This document shows positions 1 through 6,060 of a stretch of 39,674 nt of DNA, one piece after another. The translations under genes and the position numbers were made by a program. Position 1 is the first letter of the stretch; each line of letters begins with the position of its first letter. Under the pieces are notes generated by a model. It was not told the origin of the DNA. It worked only from the letters and a program-made list of their open reading frames with translations, and ran no database searches. Origin of the DNA: Chloroflexota bacterium (GTDB lineage: Bacteria; Chloroflexota; Anaerolineae; UBA1429); contig JAIOAW010000003.1 in NCBI GenBank assembly GCA_019873625.1, positions 1 to 39,674 of the forward strand. Reading direction: 5' to 3'.

Positions 1-16
1 CGCGCTGTATGGGGTT

Positions 17-43
17 CCCTCTCCCACTTTACGTGGGAGAGGG
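17..43. repeat. intergenic hairpin, CCCTCTCCCAC type
   Basis: A perfect 11-bp inverted repeat (CCCTCTCCCAC / GTGGGAGAGGG) with a 5-nt loop, followed by AGGGTGAGGGGG. This resembles the interspersed CCCTCTCCC...GGGAGAGGG motif common between bacterial genes. No T-tract follows on either strand, so a terminator role is not supported. Confidence 0.6.
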
Positions 44-70
44 TCAGGGTGAGGGGGAGCGCGAGGCTCC

Positions 71-108
71 TGCCTTGCACGCGGGCCGGGAGGCCCGCGT
101 GCAAGGCA
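71..108. repeat. 17-bp perfect hairpin with GGGA loop
   Basis: TGCCTTGCACGCGGGCC pairs perfectly with its complement across a GGGA loop, just beyond the stop codon of the superoxide reductase gene. The core GCGGGCCGGGAGGCCCGC recurs exactly at 9031-9048. No T-run follows, so it may be an mRNA 3' stabiliser or an interspersed palindrome rather than an intrinsic terminator. Confidence 0.65.
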
Positions 109-119
109 ATTCTCTCATC

Positions 120-518
120 CTATTCCACGACCCTGATGGCCTTGGTGCTCTCCCACAGGCCGTGGATGTTGCACAGGGCCACGGCGTAGAGCGTGCCGCC
201 CTTATTCACCTTGAGGGAGGTCGTTACACCGTGGAAGGTGTACACCGGCCCTTCGTTCGGCCCAGCGACGGATTCGCCATGGGCCGAGAATTCATAATGC
301 CCCACCTGGTGGACGAACTTTTCGCCCTCGGGGTGGAAGTAGAGGGTGATATACGAGATGTGGTGCTCCGTGGTGTTGGGGTGGGCGATCTCTTTGCCAA
401 GGCTGACCTTGACATCGAAATACTCGCCCGCCTTGACCTCATCCGGGCACTCGATGACCGGAACGTGCTTTTCCTTTTTCCAATCCGCTTGCTGAAGATG
501 CTCCGCTAAACTGGCCAT
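120..518 (-). CDS. one-iron superoxide reductase (class II, neelaredoxin type)
   Basis: A 132-residue protein of the desulfoferrodoxin/neelaredoxin family, which reduces superoxide to peroxide in the cytoplasm of anaerobes without making oxygen. The visible active site fits an Fe(His)4Cys centre: EKHVP (Glu16, Lys17, His18), His46, His52 and the C-terminal CNIH (Cys116, His119). The N-terminal desulforedoxin Cys4 domain is absent, so this is the single-iron class. Rubredoxin is the usual electron donor, but none is in the window; the ferredoxin at the head of the upstream operon could be one (inference). The ATG is preceded by AGGAG at good spacing. It lies about 100 nt downstream of the DJ-1/PfpI gene in the same direction, so the two may form a stress pair at the end of the sulfur operon. 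Confidence 0.93.
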   Translation of the reverse strand: MASLAEHLQQADWKKEKHVPVIECPDEVKAGEYFDVKVSLGKEIAHPNTTEHHISYITLYFHPEGEKFVHQVGHYEFSAHGESVAGPNEGPVYTFHGVTTSLKVNKGGTLYAVALCNIHGLWESTKAIRVVE

Positions 519-624
519 GTCTTTCCACTCCTATCTGTGAACGGTGTGAACGGATAACGCTTTGCTCTTGGCTGCCTGTTCGGCAGTCAGTGCCCCAATG
601 AAAGCAAACGGTCCATCCCCGCGC

Positions 625-1143
625 CTATTTCTCCAAAAAGCGGATGATGGCCGGCAAAAAGGCCGGCAGGTCTGCCGGGGTGCGGGAGGTGACCAAGTTG
701 CCATCCACCACCACGGGTTCATCCACATAGGCGGCGCCGGCATTGATGACGTCATCTTTGATGGCGCTGACGCACGTGGCCCGCTTGCCCTTGAGGATGC
801 CCGCCGAAATGGGCACCCAGGCCGCGTGGCAAATGGCAGCCACGAGTGCGCCCTTTTCGTAAAGGCCCCTCACCAGGGCGAGGATGGCCGGGTCGCGGCG
901 CAGCCGATCGGGGGCAAACCCGCCGGGGATGACCACGCCGTCGAAATCCTCCGCCGAGACCTCGCTCGCGGCCACCTGCGCCCGCGCCGGGTAGCCATGC
1001 TTGCTTTGATACTCCTTGGCCGCCGGGCCGACGAGGGTCACGTTGGCGCCCTCCTCCAGGAGGCGATAGTACGGGTACCACAGTTCGGGGTCTTCGTATA
1101 GGTCCTCCACCAAAATGGCGATGCGCTTACCTTTGATGCTCAT
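625..1143 (-). CDS. DJ-1/PfpI family protein (glyoxalase/deglycase-like)
   Basis: A 172-residue protein with the PfpI/YhbO fold. The nucleophile elbow reads AAICHAAW with Cys105 followed by His106, and Glu13 near the N-terminus matches the conserved acidic residue that sets the cysteine pKa. PfpI relatives are described as intracellular proteases, methylglyoxal glyoxalases or protein deglycases; sequence alone does not decide which. Length is normal for a single domain. The ATG has AAGGAGGG at good spacing. It sits between the zinc-ribbon gene and the superoxide reductase, which suggests a general oxidative or electrophile stress role. Confidence 0.9.
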   Translation of the reverse strand: MSIKGKRIAILVEDLYEDPELWYPYYRLLEEGANVTLVGPAAKEYQSKHGYPARAQVAASEVSAEDFDGVVIPGGFAPDRLRRDPAILALVRGLYEKGALVAAICHAAWVPISAGILKGKRATCVSAIKDDVINAGAAYVDEPVVVDGNLVTSRTPADLPAFLPAIIRFLEK

Positions 1144-1187
1144 TCGAACCCTCCTTACTCACAATCTATGGGGCGCTCCGGTCTCGG

Positions 1188-1215
1188 CCCCTCCCGCAGG
1201 TTCAAAACTGGCGGA
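1188..1215. repeat. degenerate copy of the CTCCCGCAGG hairpin repeat
   Basis: CCCTCCCGCAGG, the loop TTCAAAA and an imperfect right arm CTGGCGGAAGGG. It lies between the zinc-ribbon and DJ-1 genes. The left arm and loop match the perfect copy at 1484-1510, but the right arm carries mismatches. Confidence 0.5.
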
Positions 1216-1280
1216 AGGGCGGCGCCATTCTCAGGATATCTGAAGCACTTCTACCAGAAGCGCTAAGGGCGCTCCGGTTT

Positions 1281-1457
1281 TCAATAGCGATTATACTCGA
1301 TAAAAAAATTCTTCACGAGGTCCAGCCGGGAAGGTTTGCGCTCCACGCGCAGACTGCCGCAGCGAGGGCAGATCGCATCTCCCCAGGCATTCGTGCGGAG
1401 ATCTTGGGCCTTGCTTTGCAGGCCACATTTCTGGCAACGGTATTGAACGCGATTCAT
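1281..1457 (-). CDS. small zinc-ribbon protein
   Basis: A 58-residue protein with two CxxC pairs, CQKC near residue 8 and CPRC near residue 30, forming a single zinc ribbon followed by a basic/aromatic tail. The reading frame extends upstream to 1589, but that part would overlap the DsrE-like gene and cross a hairpin repeat; the protein-like sequence starts at MNRVQY, so the ATG at 1457 is chosen. The ribosome-binding site there is weak. The family is unrecognised. Its position directly after tusA and the DsrE-like gene suggests it belongs to the sulfur-handling operon, perhaps as a metal or nucleic-acid binding accessory (inference). Confidence 0.7.
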   Translation of the reverse strand: MNRVQYRCQKCGLQSKAQDLRTNAWGDAICPRCGSLRVERKPSRLDLVKNFFIEYNRY

Positions 1458-1483
1458 AGGGTGCTTTCTATTGGCTTCGAACC

Positions 1484-1510
1484 CTCCCGCAGGCTCAAAA
1501 CCTGCGGGAG
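1484..1510. repeat. CTCCCGCAGG hairpin repeat, perfect copy
   Basis: A perfect 10-bp stem (CTCCCGCAGG / CCTGCGGGAG) with loop CTCAAAA, in the gap between the DsrE-like and zinc-ribbon genes. No T-tract follows on the minus strand. It belongs with the copies at 1188, 4328 and 5978. Confidence 0.75.
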
Positions 1511-1518
1511 AGTACCCT

Positions 1519-1938
1519 TTAGACAAACAGCGTAATGGCCGATTCGCGGGCGTCTTTGATATACGAACCCACAGCGCCGTACTCGTCAATCAGGTCCTCC
1601 CGCAGATCCTCCCGTTTGATGCCCATAATCTCCATAGTCATCTCGCAGGCCAAAATCTTGCCCCCCAGGGCCTTGAAATCGCCGATAAGGCGCTCCAGCG
1701 AGGCCACCCGCGCCTTTTCCATACGGCGGCGCACCATCCACTTGCCCAGGCCCAAGAGGTGCATCTTGGAAAGAGGCCCCTTTTCTAGGCCGCCCTTCTT
1801 GAGGCGCTCCAGCCCCCAGAAGGTGAAATAGAGGGAGGCCTCCATACCCATAGCGAGGGCGCCGTTGGCGATGATGAGGGCACTGTAGAGTTTATCCATA
1901 TCTCCGCTCTGCACGACGATGGTCGCCTTTTCAGCCAT
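1519..1938 (-). CDS. DsrE/DsrF-like sulfur carrier family protein (DsrE2 type)
   Basis: A 139-residue protein of the DsrE/F/H-like group, small proteins that carry persulfide sulfur between sulfurtransferases or act as membrane-linked partners of them. The N-terminus (KATIVVQSGDMDK) forms the first strand, and the conserved cysteine Cys98 sits in KILACEMT, where family members hold the reactive thiol. The start has AAGGAGG four to five bases upstream. It follows tusA by 9 bp, a pairing often seen in sulfur relay systems. It is likely to accept or donate sulfur with TusA. Whether the flow is oxidative or towards Fe-S and thio-cofactor synthesis cannot be told here. Confidence 0.88.
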   Translation of the reverse strand: MAEKATIVVQSGDMDKLYSALIIANGALAMGMEASLYFTFWGLERLKKGGLEKGPLSKMHLLGLGKWMVRRRMEKARVASLERLIGDFKALGGKILACEMTMEIMGIKREDLREDLIDEYGAVGSYIKDARESAITLFV

Positions 1939-1947
1939 AGCGCCTCC

Positions 1948-2169
1948 TTAGCGGCGGATGCGGATAACCCAGTCGGTATCGGTGCCCTCGACGGCCAAGA
2001 GTTCGAGTTGGAGGGCCTCCACCGCCATGGGAATCTCTTTTTTCGAGGCGGGGTGCGTCCCGATGATCTCGACGATATCACCTGGCGCGGCGTGCCGCAG
2101 GGCCTTACGCATCTCCACCAAGGGGACGGGGCACGTCTCGCCGCGCACATCCACTTTGATTTCGACCAT
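1948..2169 (-). CDS. tusA: TusA/SirA family sulfurtransferase
   Basis: A 73-residue protein of the TusA family with the signature RGETCPVP; Cys13 of the CPxP motif is the persulfide-carrying residue. TusA normally takes sulfur from a cysteine desulfurase and passes it on for tRNA thiolation, molybdenum cofactor or Dsr/Hdr-type sulfur metabolism. It is flanked by the IscU-like scaffold gene (18 bp upstream) and the DsrE-like gene (9 bp downstream), with strong AGGAGG sites, so it is translated as part of one operon. Because the adjacent IscS-like protein appears unable to bind PLP normally, the sulfur source for this TusA is an open question. Confidence 0.92.
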   Translation of the reverse strand: MVEIKVDVRGETCPVPLVEMRKALRHAAPGDIVEIIGTHPASKKEIPMAVEALQLELLAVEGTDTDWVIRIRR

Positions 2170-2187
2170 ATGGCCACCTCCTCTTTT

Positions 2188-2823
2188 TCAGCCGGTGAAT
2201 TCGACCTCGACGGATTCGACATCCCAAAGCGGCTCGATCTTTTCGCGGATCTCCTCGCGGATGTTGCTGGCAAATTGGTGATCGGGCGGCAGGTCAATGA
2301 CGATGCGCACCTGCCCGTTTTCCAGGCGAATCTCCCGGACGAGTTTCGTGCGCACGAGGTCCAGCCCTACCATAGGGTTCATCACGTGCTTCAAGCGGCG
2401 CCGAATCTCCTCTTCTGTGGTGGGCACGCGCTCTTTGATGAGGCCGTGCTTTTCTTCGTAATTTTGGATGGCGGCGCGCAGGCCATCCACCGCGAGGACG
2501 GAGCAGTGCGCCTTGATGGGGGGCAGGCCGCCCAGGGCCTCCGAGGCCTGCTGCCAGGTGATCTGCTTGGCCTCCTCCAACGTTTTGCCTTTGGCAAGTT
2601 CGGTGATGATCGAACCGGTGGCGATGTTCGAGGCGCACCCGTAAGATTCGAACTTGACATCCTCAATGCGGTGGGTGGCCTCATCTACCTTGAGGTACAC
2701 GGCCACCATATCGCCGCAGGCCGGGCTGCCCTCCACAGCTTTGGCATCCGCATCCTCGATGCGGCCGACGTTGCGCGGGTTGCGGAAATGTTCCATCACG
2801 ATATCGCTATAAGGTAACGGCAT
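2188..2823 (-). CDS. IscU-like Fe-S scaffold fused to a MIP18/DUF59-like domain
   Basis: A 211-residue two-domain protein. Residues 1 to about 125 are an IscU/NifU-N scaffold with the three cluster cysteines in SPACGD (Cys36, with Asp38), YGCASN (Cys63) and KAHCS (Cys107), preceded by LPPIK, which matches the LPPVK chaperone-contact motif of IscU. Residues about 137-211 look like a MIP18/SufT-type DUF59 domain but lack the family's usual cysteine. IscU proteins end near residue 130, and NifU carries a CxxC domain instead, so this C-terminus is unusual. It starts 2 bp after the IscS-like stop; AAGGAGG lies inside that gene's end, implying tight co-expression. It probably assembles and hands on Fe-S clusters with the IscS-like partner. 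Confidence 0.88.
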   Translation of the reverse strand: MPLPYSDIVMEHFRNPRNVGRIEDADAKAVEGSPACGDMVAVYLKVDEATHRIEDVKFESYGCASNIATGSIITELAKGKTLEEAKQITWQQASEALGGLPPIKAHCSVLAVDGLRAAIQNYEEKHGLIKERVPTTEEEIRRRLKHVMNPMVGLDLVRTKLVREIRLENGQVRIVIDLPPDHQFASNIREEIREKIEPLWDVESVEVEFTG

Positions 2824-2825
2824 AA

Positions 2826-3992
2826 TTATTCCTCCTTGCCCAGTGGGCTGATCTTTCTGAGAGTCTCGACCACCTCGCGGAGGGCGGTGGCGATGGCCTC
2901 TACGTCTTCCGGTTCGTTGTAACGCCCAAAGGTGATACGCACGGAACCATGGGCGCGCTCGTGGTTGCCGCCGATGCCCAAGATGACGTGGCTCGCCTCA
3001 AGGGAACGGCTGAAGCACGCTGAGCCAGTGCTCACGGCAAAGCCGCGCATATCCAAATGCAAGAGCACCGATTCCCCTTCGACAAAGCGGAAGGAGACGT
3101 TCACATTATGCGGCAGGCGATGCACCGGGTGGCCGTTCAGGCGGGCGTGGGGAATCTCCAGCAGGCGGGCGATGGCCTCGTCGCGCCAGGTGCGCAGGCG
3201 GGCCGTCTCTTCTTCGGTGATGAGTTCGACGGCCTTGGCGAACCCCACCGCGCCGGGGATATTCTCGACGCCGCCGCGCAGGTTGAACTCCTGAAAGCCC
3301 CCGTCCATCCATTTGGCGATGGGCGTGCCCTCGCGCACGTATAACCCGCCGATGCCCCTGGGGCCGTGGATGAGATGCGCCGTCACGGTGATGAGGTCCA
3401 CGGGCACTTGCTGGGTGTTGATGGGCACGCGCCCAAAGGCGTGCGTGGCATCCGTATGGAAGAGGGTGCCCTTTTCACGGCAGATGGCCCCTATGGCCGC
3501 TACATCCTGCAAGGTGCCGATCTCTTGGTTTGCCGCTTGGATGGAGACGAGGATCGTATCGGGCCGGATGATCTCGCGGAGGTGATCCAGGTCCACGCGG
3601 CCCGTCTCATCCACGCGCACGTAACTCACCTCAAAACCTTGGCGTTCCAAGGCACGGGCGCTGTACAGGACGGGGAAATCCTCGATGGGAGAGGTGACGA
3701 TGTGTTTGCCCTTCTTGGTGCCCAGGGCCAAGGCCACCCCTTTGAGGGCCATATTGCTCGATTCGGCATCCCCCGAGGTAAAGACGAACTCCTCTGGCTT
3801 GGCGCCCAAGGTGGCCGCCAGGCGAGCGCGGGCCTCCTCCAGGGCGTCTTTGGCCTCAATCCCCGGCGAATAGCCAAATTGCGAGGTGGCCACGGCGTAC
3901 GTCTCAAAGAAATAGGGTTTCATCGCCTCCAGCACGCGCTCATCCAGCCGCGTGGCTGCGGCATTATCGAGGTATATAAATCGCTTCGGCAC
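2826..3992 (-). CDS. IscS/NifS-like aminotransferase-fold protein lacking the PLP lysine
   Basis: A 388-residue homologue of class V cysteine desulfurases, full length and collinear. The Schiff-base lysine of the usual SxHK motif is replaced: ITVTAHLIHGPRG has Leu207 (codon CTC, 3372-3374). Other PLP contacts differ too: TSGDAES in place of TSGATES, Asp105 where IscS has the ring-stacking His, and His184 where IscS has Gln in the DATQ motif. Retained are Asn155, Asp181, His206 and the mobile-loop Cys326 in GSACFSRS. It should not catalyse PLP-dependent desulfuration. A lysine-less IscS has been described in Archaeoglobus fulgidus, where it is thought to lend a cysteine ligand to IscU. The start is GTG with AGGAGG upstream, 1 bp after the ferredoxin stop. 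Confidence 0.9.
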   Translation of the reverse strand: MPKRFIYLDNAAATRLDERVLEAMKPYFFETYAVATSQFGYSPGIEAKDALEEARARLAATLGAKPEEFVFTSGDAESSNMALKGVALALGTKKGKHIVTSPIEDFPVLYSARALERQGFEVSYVRVDETGRVDLDHLREIIRPDTILVSIQAANQEIGTLQDVAAIGAICREKGTLFHTDATHAFGRVPINTQQVPVDLITVTAHLIHGPRGIGGLYVREGTPIAKWMDGGFQEFNLRGGVENIPGAVGFAKAVELITEEETARLRTWRDEAIARLLEIPHARLNGHPVHRLPHNVNVSFRFVEGESVLLHLDMRGFAVSTGSACFSRSLEASHVILGIGGNHERAHGSVRITFGRYNEPEDVEAIATALREVVETLRKISPLGKEE

Positions 3993-3993
3993 G

Positions 3994-4233
3994 TTATCCT
4001 CCTGAAGGGGGCGTCTCGCGCGGCGCGCCCCAGGTGATGGTGAAAGAGCAGGAGATAGCCCCTTCGGGGCATACCTCTTCGCACACGCAGCATCCCCCGC
4101 AACGCTCGGGGTGGGCGAGGTACACCGCGCACTCCCCGGCGCTCAGCGCGCCCGGTTCACAGGCCTCCAAGCAGGCTCCGCAGAGTATGCACCGGGCTTC
4201 GATAATTTGGGGCGTTGGCGTCTCGCCATCCAT
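3994..4233 (-). CDS. 2[4Fe-4S] ferredoxin
   Basis: A 79-residue bacterial-type ferredoxin with two cluster motifs: CILCGACLEAC (Cys15, 18, 21, 25, followed by EP rather than P) and CGGCCVCEEVCPE, which has one extra cysteine. The C-terminal 20 residues are a short polar and aromatic tail without cysteines. It is the first gene of the sulfur/Fe-S operon and ends 1 bp before the GTG of the IscS-like gene. It could supply electrons for persulfide reduction or cluster assembly, or serve the downstream superoxide reductase; both are inferences. The ATG at 4233 lacks a clear Shine-Dalgarno sequence, which is unusual for this window. Confidence 0.9.
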   Translation of the reverse strand: MDGETPTPQIIEARCILCGACLEACEPGALSAGECAVYLAHPERCGGCCVCEEVCPEGAISCSFTITWGAPRETPPSGG

Positions 4234-4242
4234 AGGGTTTCA

Positions 4243-4292
4243 CACCGCGCGAAAATTTATTCACTTTTATCATAGGGGCATTTTGCGCGGTG
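4243..4292 (-). promoter_or_regulatory. paired inverted-repeat element around a candidate -10, Fe-S operon
   Basis: CACCGCGCGAAAAT (4243-4256) and ATTTTGCGCGGTG (4280-4292) are inverted copies with one extra base, separated by 23 nt. On the minus strand the spacer holds TATGAT (4274-4269), a good -10 about 35 nt upstream of the ferredoxin start; no clear -35 is visible. A second partial dyad, ATACGAC-AAAA-GTCGCAT, lies at about 4295-4312. The layout suits a dimeric regulator, or RNA pairing, controlling the sulfur/Fe-S operon. The regulator is unknown. Confidence 0.45.
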
Positions 4293-4318
4293 CGATACGA
4301 CAAAAGTCGCATATGCCC

Positions 4319-4356
4319 AAAAACCAACCTCCCGCGCGTTCAAAACGCGCGGGAGG
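4319..4356 (-). terminator. hairpin terminator downstream of the tRNA, repeat-family copy
   Basis: A perfect 11-bp stem (CCTCCCGCGCG / CGCGCGGGAGG) with a 7-nt loop. On the minus strand it is followed by TTGGTTTTT, giving a plausible intrinsic terminator about 40 nt past the tRNA 3' end. It belongs to the CTCCCGC hairpin family of this window but has GCGCG in place of GCAGG. Confidence 0.6.
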
Positions 4357-4398
4357 CTTTGCACAGCGTAGAATCTGTTATTCAAGATGAACCCTCTA

Positions 4399-4471
4399 TG
4401 GGCCCACCAGGATTCGAACCCGGGACCAACCGGTTATGAGCCGGTCGCTCTCACCGCTGAGCTATGGGCCC
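4399..4471 (-). tRNA. tRNA with CAT anticodon (elongator Met or Ile2)
   Basis: A 73-nt cloverleaf is readable on the minus strand. The acceptor stem GGGCCCA pairs with TGGGCCC, followed by discriminator A. The D-arm is GCTC...GAGC, the anticodon stem ACCGG/CCGGT encloses loop CTCATAA, and the T-arm contains GTTCGAAT. CCA is not encoded. It is not the initiator: there is no run of three G-C pairs in the anticodon stem and the first acceptor pair is normal. Met and lysidine-modified Ile2 tRNAs share this anticodon and cannot be separated by eye. Confidence 0.93.
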
Positions 4472-4489
4472 GCGCCATACGGCAAGGCG

Positions 4490-4518
4490 ATTCTACCATA
4501 GCGAAGGGGGCGCGTCAA
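4490..4518 (-). promoter_or_regulatory. promoter of the tRNA gene
   Basis: On the minus strand TTGACG (4518-4513), a 17-bp spacer and TAGAAT (4495-4490) form a near-consensus sigma-70-type promoter. The predicted start lies about 12 nt before the tRNA 5' end. Confidence 0.75.
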
Positions 4519-4787
4519 AAGGATTTGGCGGGGGGGCGTTGAGGGATGATGCGGGCAGGGCGCCCGGGATGTATTCCCTTTTCCGGCGCGGCCTGAGGAT
4601 AAGCCCCTTGGCTGCCAAATCGTCTCTCAAAATGCCTTATCTCTTTGGCCGCCCTACGCGGTGTCGGTTTATGGGGGAGCACGGTATCCGCCCGCGCCAT
4701 TTCGATGGAAAAGCACATCTCCTTGACGTGCGGCTTCATTCGTGCTCATAATGTGCGGTGGTAGCCTAAGGGCGCGCCGGGGGCGAA
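4519..4787. other. intergenic stretch with no supported gene
   Basis: Between the tRNA promoter and the small membrane protein gene the open frames are Arg/Pro/Gly-rich and lack credible ribosome-binding sites or recognisable domains. No strong hairpin or T-tract terminator is seen. Confidence 0.5.
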
Positions 4788-5039
4788 ATGGCTCGCGCAC
4801 TGCGCATTCTGCTGGCCTTTGTTTTACTCTATATAGCGCTGGGGACGGCCTTTCACTGCGCTTGGAAAAGCGCCCAAACGGCCTGCCGGCAGGCAAGGGT
4901 TGCGCGCGGCGAGTTTGTGGAGCCGGAGGTGTTTGGGGGCATCGTGGGGTGGGCCTTTGTTGTGACGTACTGGCCGGTTTATATCTGGGCCAATATGTAT
5001 CATACCGGCACCCCTTTGGCGACGCCGTGTACGCGTTGA
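4788..5039 (+). CDS. small two-helix membrane protein, unrecognised
   Basis: An 83-residue frame beginning MARALRILLAFVLLY. A hydrophobic N-terminal helix (residues 5-25) is followed by a polar stretch rich in Arg/Gln/Ala and a second hydrophobic, aromatic segment (VGWAFVVTYWPVYIWAN). It reads as a small inner-membrane protein with a loop of about 25 residues between two helices. The Shine-Dalgarno is weak (GGGGGCGAA). It ends 61 bp before the esterase gene in the same direction. No family is recognised; it could also be a chance frame, though the hydrophobicity pattern argues for a real protein. Confidence 0.55.
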   Translation: MARALRILLAFVLLYIALGTAFHCAWKSAQTACRQARVARGEFVEPEVFGGIVGWAFVVTYWPVYIWANMYHTGTPLATPCTR

Positions 5040-5100
5040 TCGCGCGGTTCTTCCTGTGCGGCCTAGCCGTGCAGCATTTTATCTCAAGGAGCGTAACATC

Positions 5101-5937
5101 ATGGCACCGTTCGAGATTCCTTTGTGGCCCGAAGGACCGACCTATTCCTTCAAGCCAGGGGGCAAGGAGACGTGGACCGATGACGACGTGATGCCCCGCC
5201 CCGGCGTGGTGAACCGCGTGGTGCGCTATGTGAGCGAGCCGACGCTCACGGTGTACCCCGCCCCGCCGGAAAAGAACACGGGCACGGCGGTGATCATCGC
5301 GCCGGGAGGGGGGTATGTGCTCCTCGCCATTGACAAAGAGGGGTACGACGTGGCCCAATGGCTCAACACCTTCGGCGTCACGGGGGTCGTCCTTAAATAT
5401 CGCGTGCGGCCAGATCCTCAAAAGGGGATGGGCCTGAGGATGGACCCCGGCATCTGGGGGGCCATCTTGAGCGATGGCAAACGCGCCGTACGCACGGTGC
5501 GCGCCCGCGCCGCGGAATGGGGCATCAATCCCAACCGCATCGGGATGATCGGCTTTTCGGCGGGGAGCCACCTGACGGCCTCGGTCACGCTCAACAGCGA
5601 CCCCGGCGATGAATCCTCGCCCGATCCTATCGAACGCGTCTCCTGCCGACCGGATTTCATCGGCCTCCTGTACGGCGCCTTTGGCCAATGGCCCGAGGAA
5701 CTTCCCTCCCTACCGCCTCTCTTTATGATGCAGGCCAACGATGACCGCTTGTTTGCTGACCCCGAGGCGACCTGGGTGCGCTTCGCCAAGGTGTGGACCC
5801 AGGCCGGCGTGCCGTTTGAGGTGCACCATTACGCTAAGGGGGGCCACGGGTTTGGGATGGGCGTCTACGGCGGCGCGGTGGCCGCTTGGCCGGAGGCCTT
5901 CCGACAGTTTATGATGAGCATCGGAATGCTGGGGTAA
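5101..5937 (+). CDS. alpha/beta hydrolase, acetyl-xylan-esterase-like (BD-FAE type)
   Basis: A 278-residue alpha/beta hydrolase related to esterases that remove acetyl or acyl groups from plant polysaccharides. The oxyanion region is IIAPGGGY (residues 65-72), the nucleophile elbow GFSAG holds Ser153, the acid is in the ANDDRLF loop, and the catalytic His is in GGHGFGMG near the C-terminus. An in-frame ATG at 5056 exists, but AAGGAG at 5086-5091 places the start at 5101. There is no signal peptide, so it is probably cytoplasmic and acts on imported oligosaccharides (inference). It fits with the sugar uptake genes at the other end of the window. Confidence 0.88.
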   Translation: MAPFEIPLWPEGPTYSFKPGGKETWTDDDVMPRPGVVNRVVRYVSEPTLTVYPAPPEKNTGTAVIIAPGGGYVLLAIDKEGYDVAQWLNTFGVTGVVLKYRVRPDPQKGMGLRMDPGIWGAILSDGKRAVRTVRARAAEWGINPNRIGMIGFSAGSHLTASVTLNSDPGDESSPDPIERVSCRPDFIGLLYGAFGQWPEELPSLPPLFMMQANDDRLFADPEATWVRFAKVWTQAGVPFEVHHYAKGGHGFGMGVYGGAVAAWPEAFRQFMMSIGMLG

Positions 5938-5977
5938 GCACACAGGCCTTCTGGCCTGAGGCGCCGACGCGGCCTCT

Positions 5978-6010
5978 ATCCTCCCGCAGGTTAGAAGTCT
6001 GCGGGAGGAT
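5978..6010. repeat. CTCCCGCAG hairpin repeat, perfect 12-bp copy
   Basis: ATCCTCCCGCAG and CTGCGGGAGGAT pair perfectly around a 9-nt loop, flanked by GGCGCC on both sides. It lies between the esterase and the HD gene. A smaller AGGCC-TTCT-GGCCT hairpin sits just after the esterase stop. No T-run follows either hairpin. Confidence 0.75.
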
Positions 6011-6060
6011 GGCGCCTTTATGCCGCCAGGCCTTGCGAACTTCTGTGAGAGGAATGCAAT

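Noticed and set aside
2826-3992. The IscS-like gene as a decayed pseudogene
   Set aside because: No frameshift or stop, a strong Shine-Dalgarno, tight operon spacing, and retention of the loop cysteine and fold residues argue for selection on a changed function.
4399-4471. Initiator tRNA-fMet
   Set aside because: The anticodon stem lacks the run of three G-C pairs and the first acceptor pair is a normal G-C.
4515-4739. A 74-codon minus-strand open frame between the tRNA and the small membrane protein
   Set aside because: Basic composition without domain or ribosome-binding site, and it overlaps the tRNA promoter.
4669-5688. A 339-codon minus-strand open frame over the small membrane protein and esterase genes
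   Set aside because: Low-complexity Arg/Pro/His content, no domain, no promoter or Shine-Dalgarno; the plus-strand esterase has full catalytic motifs.
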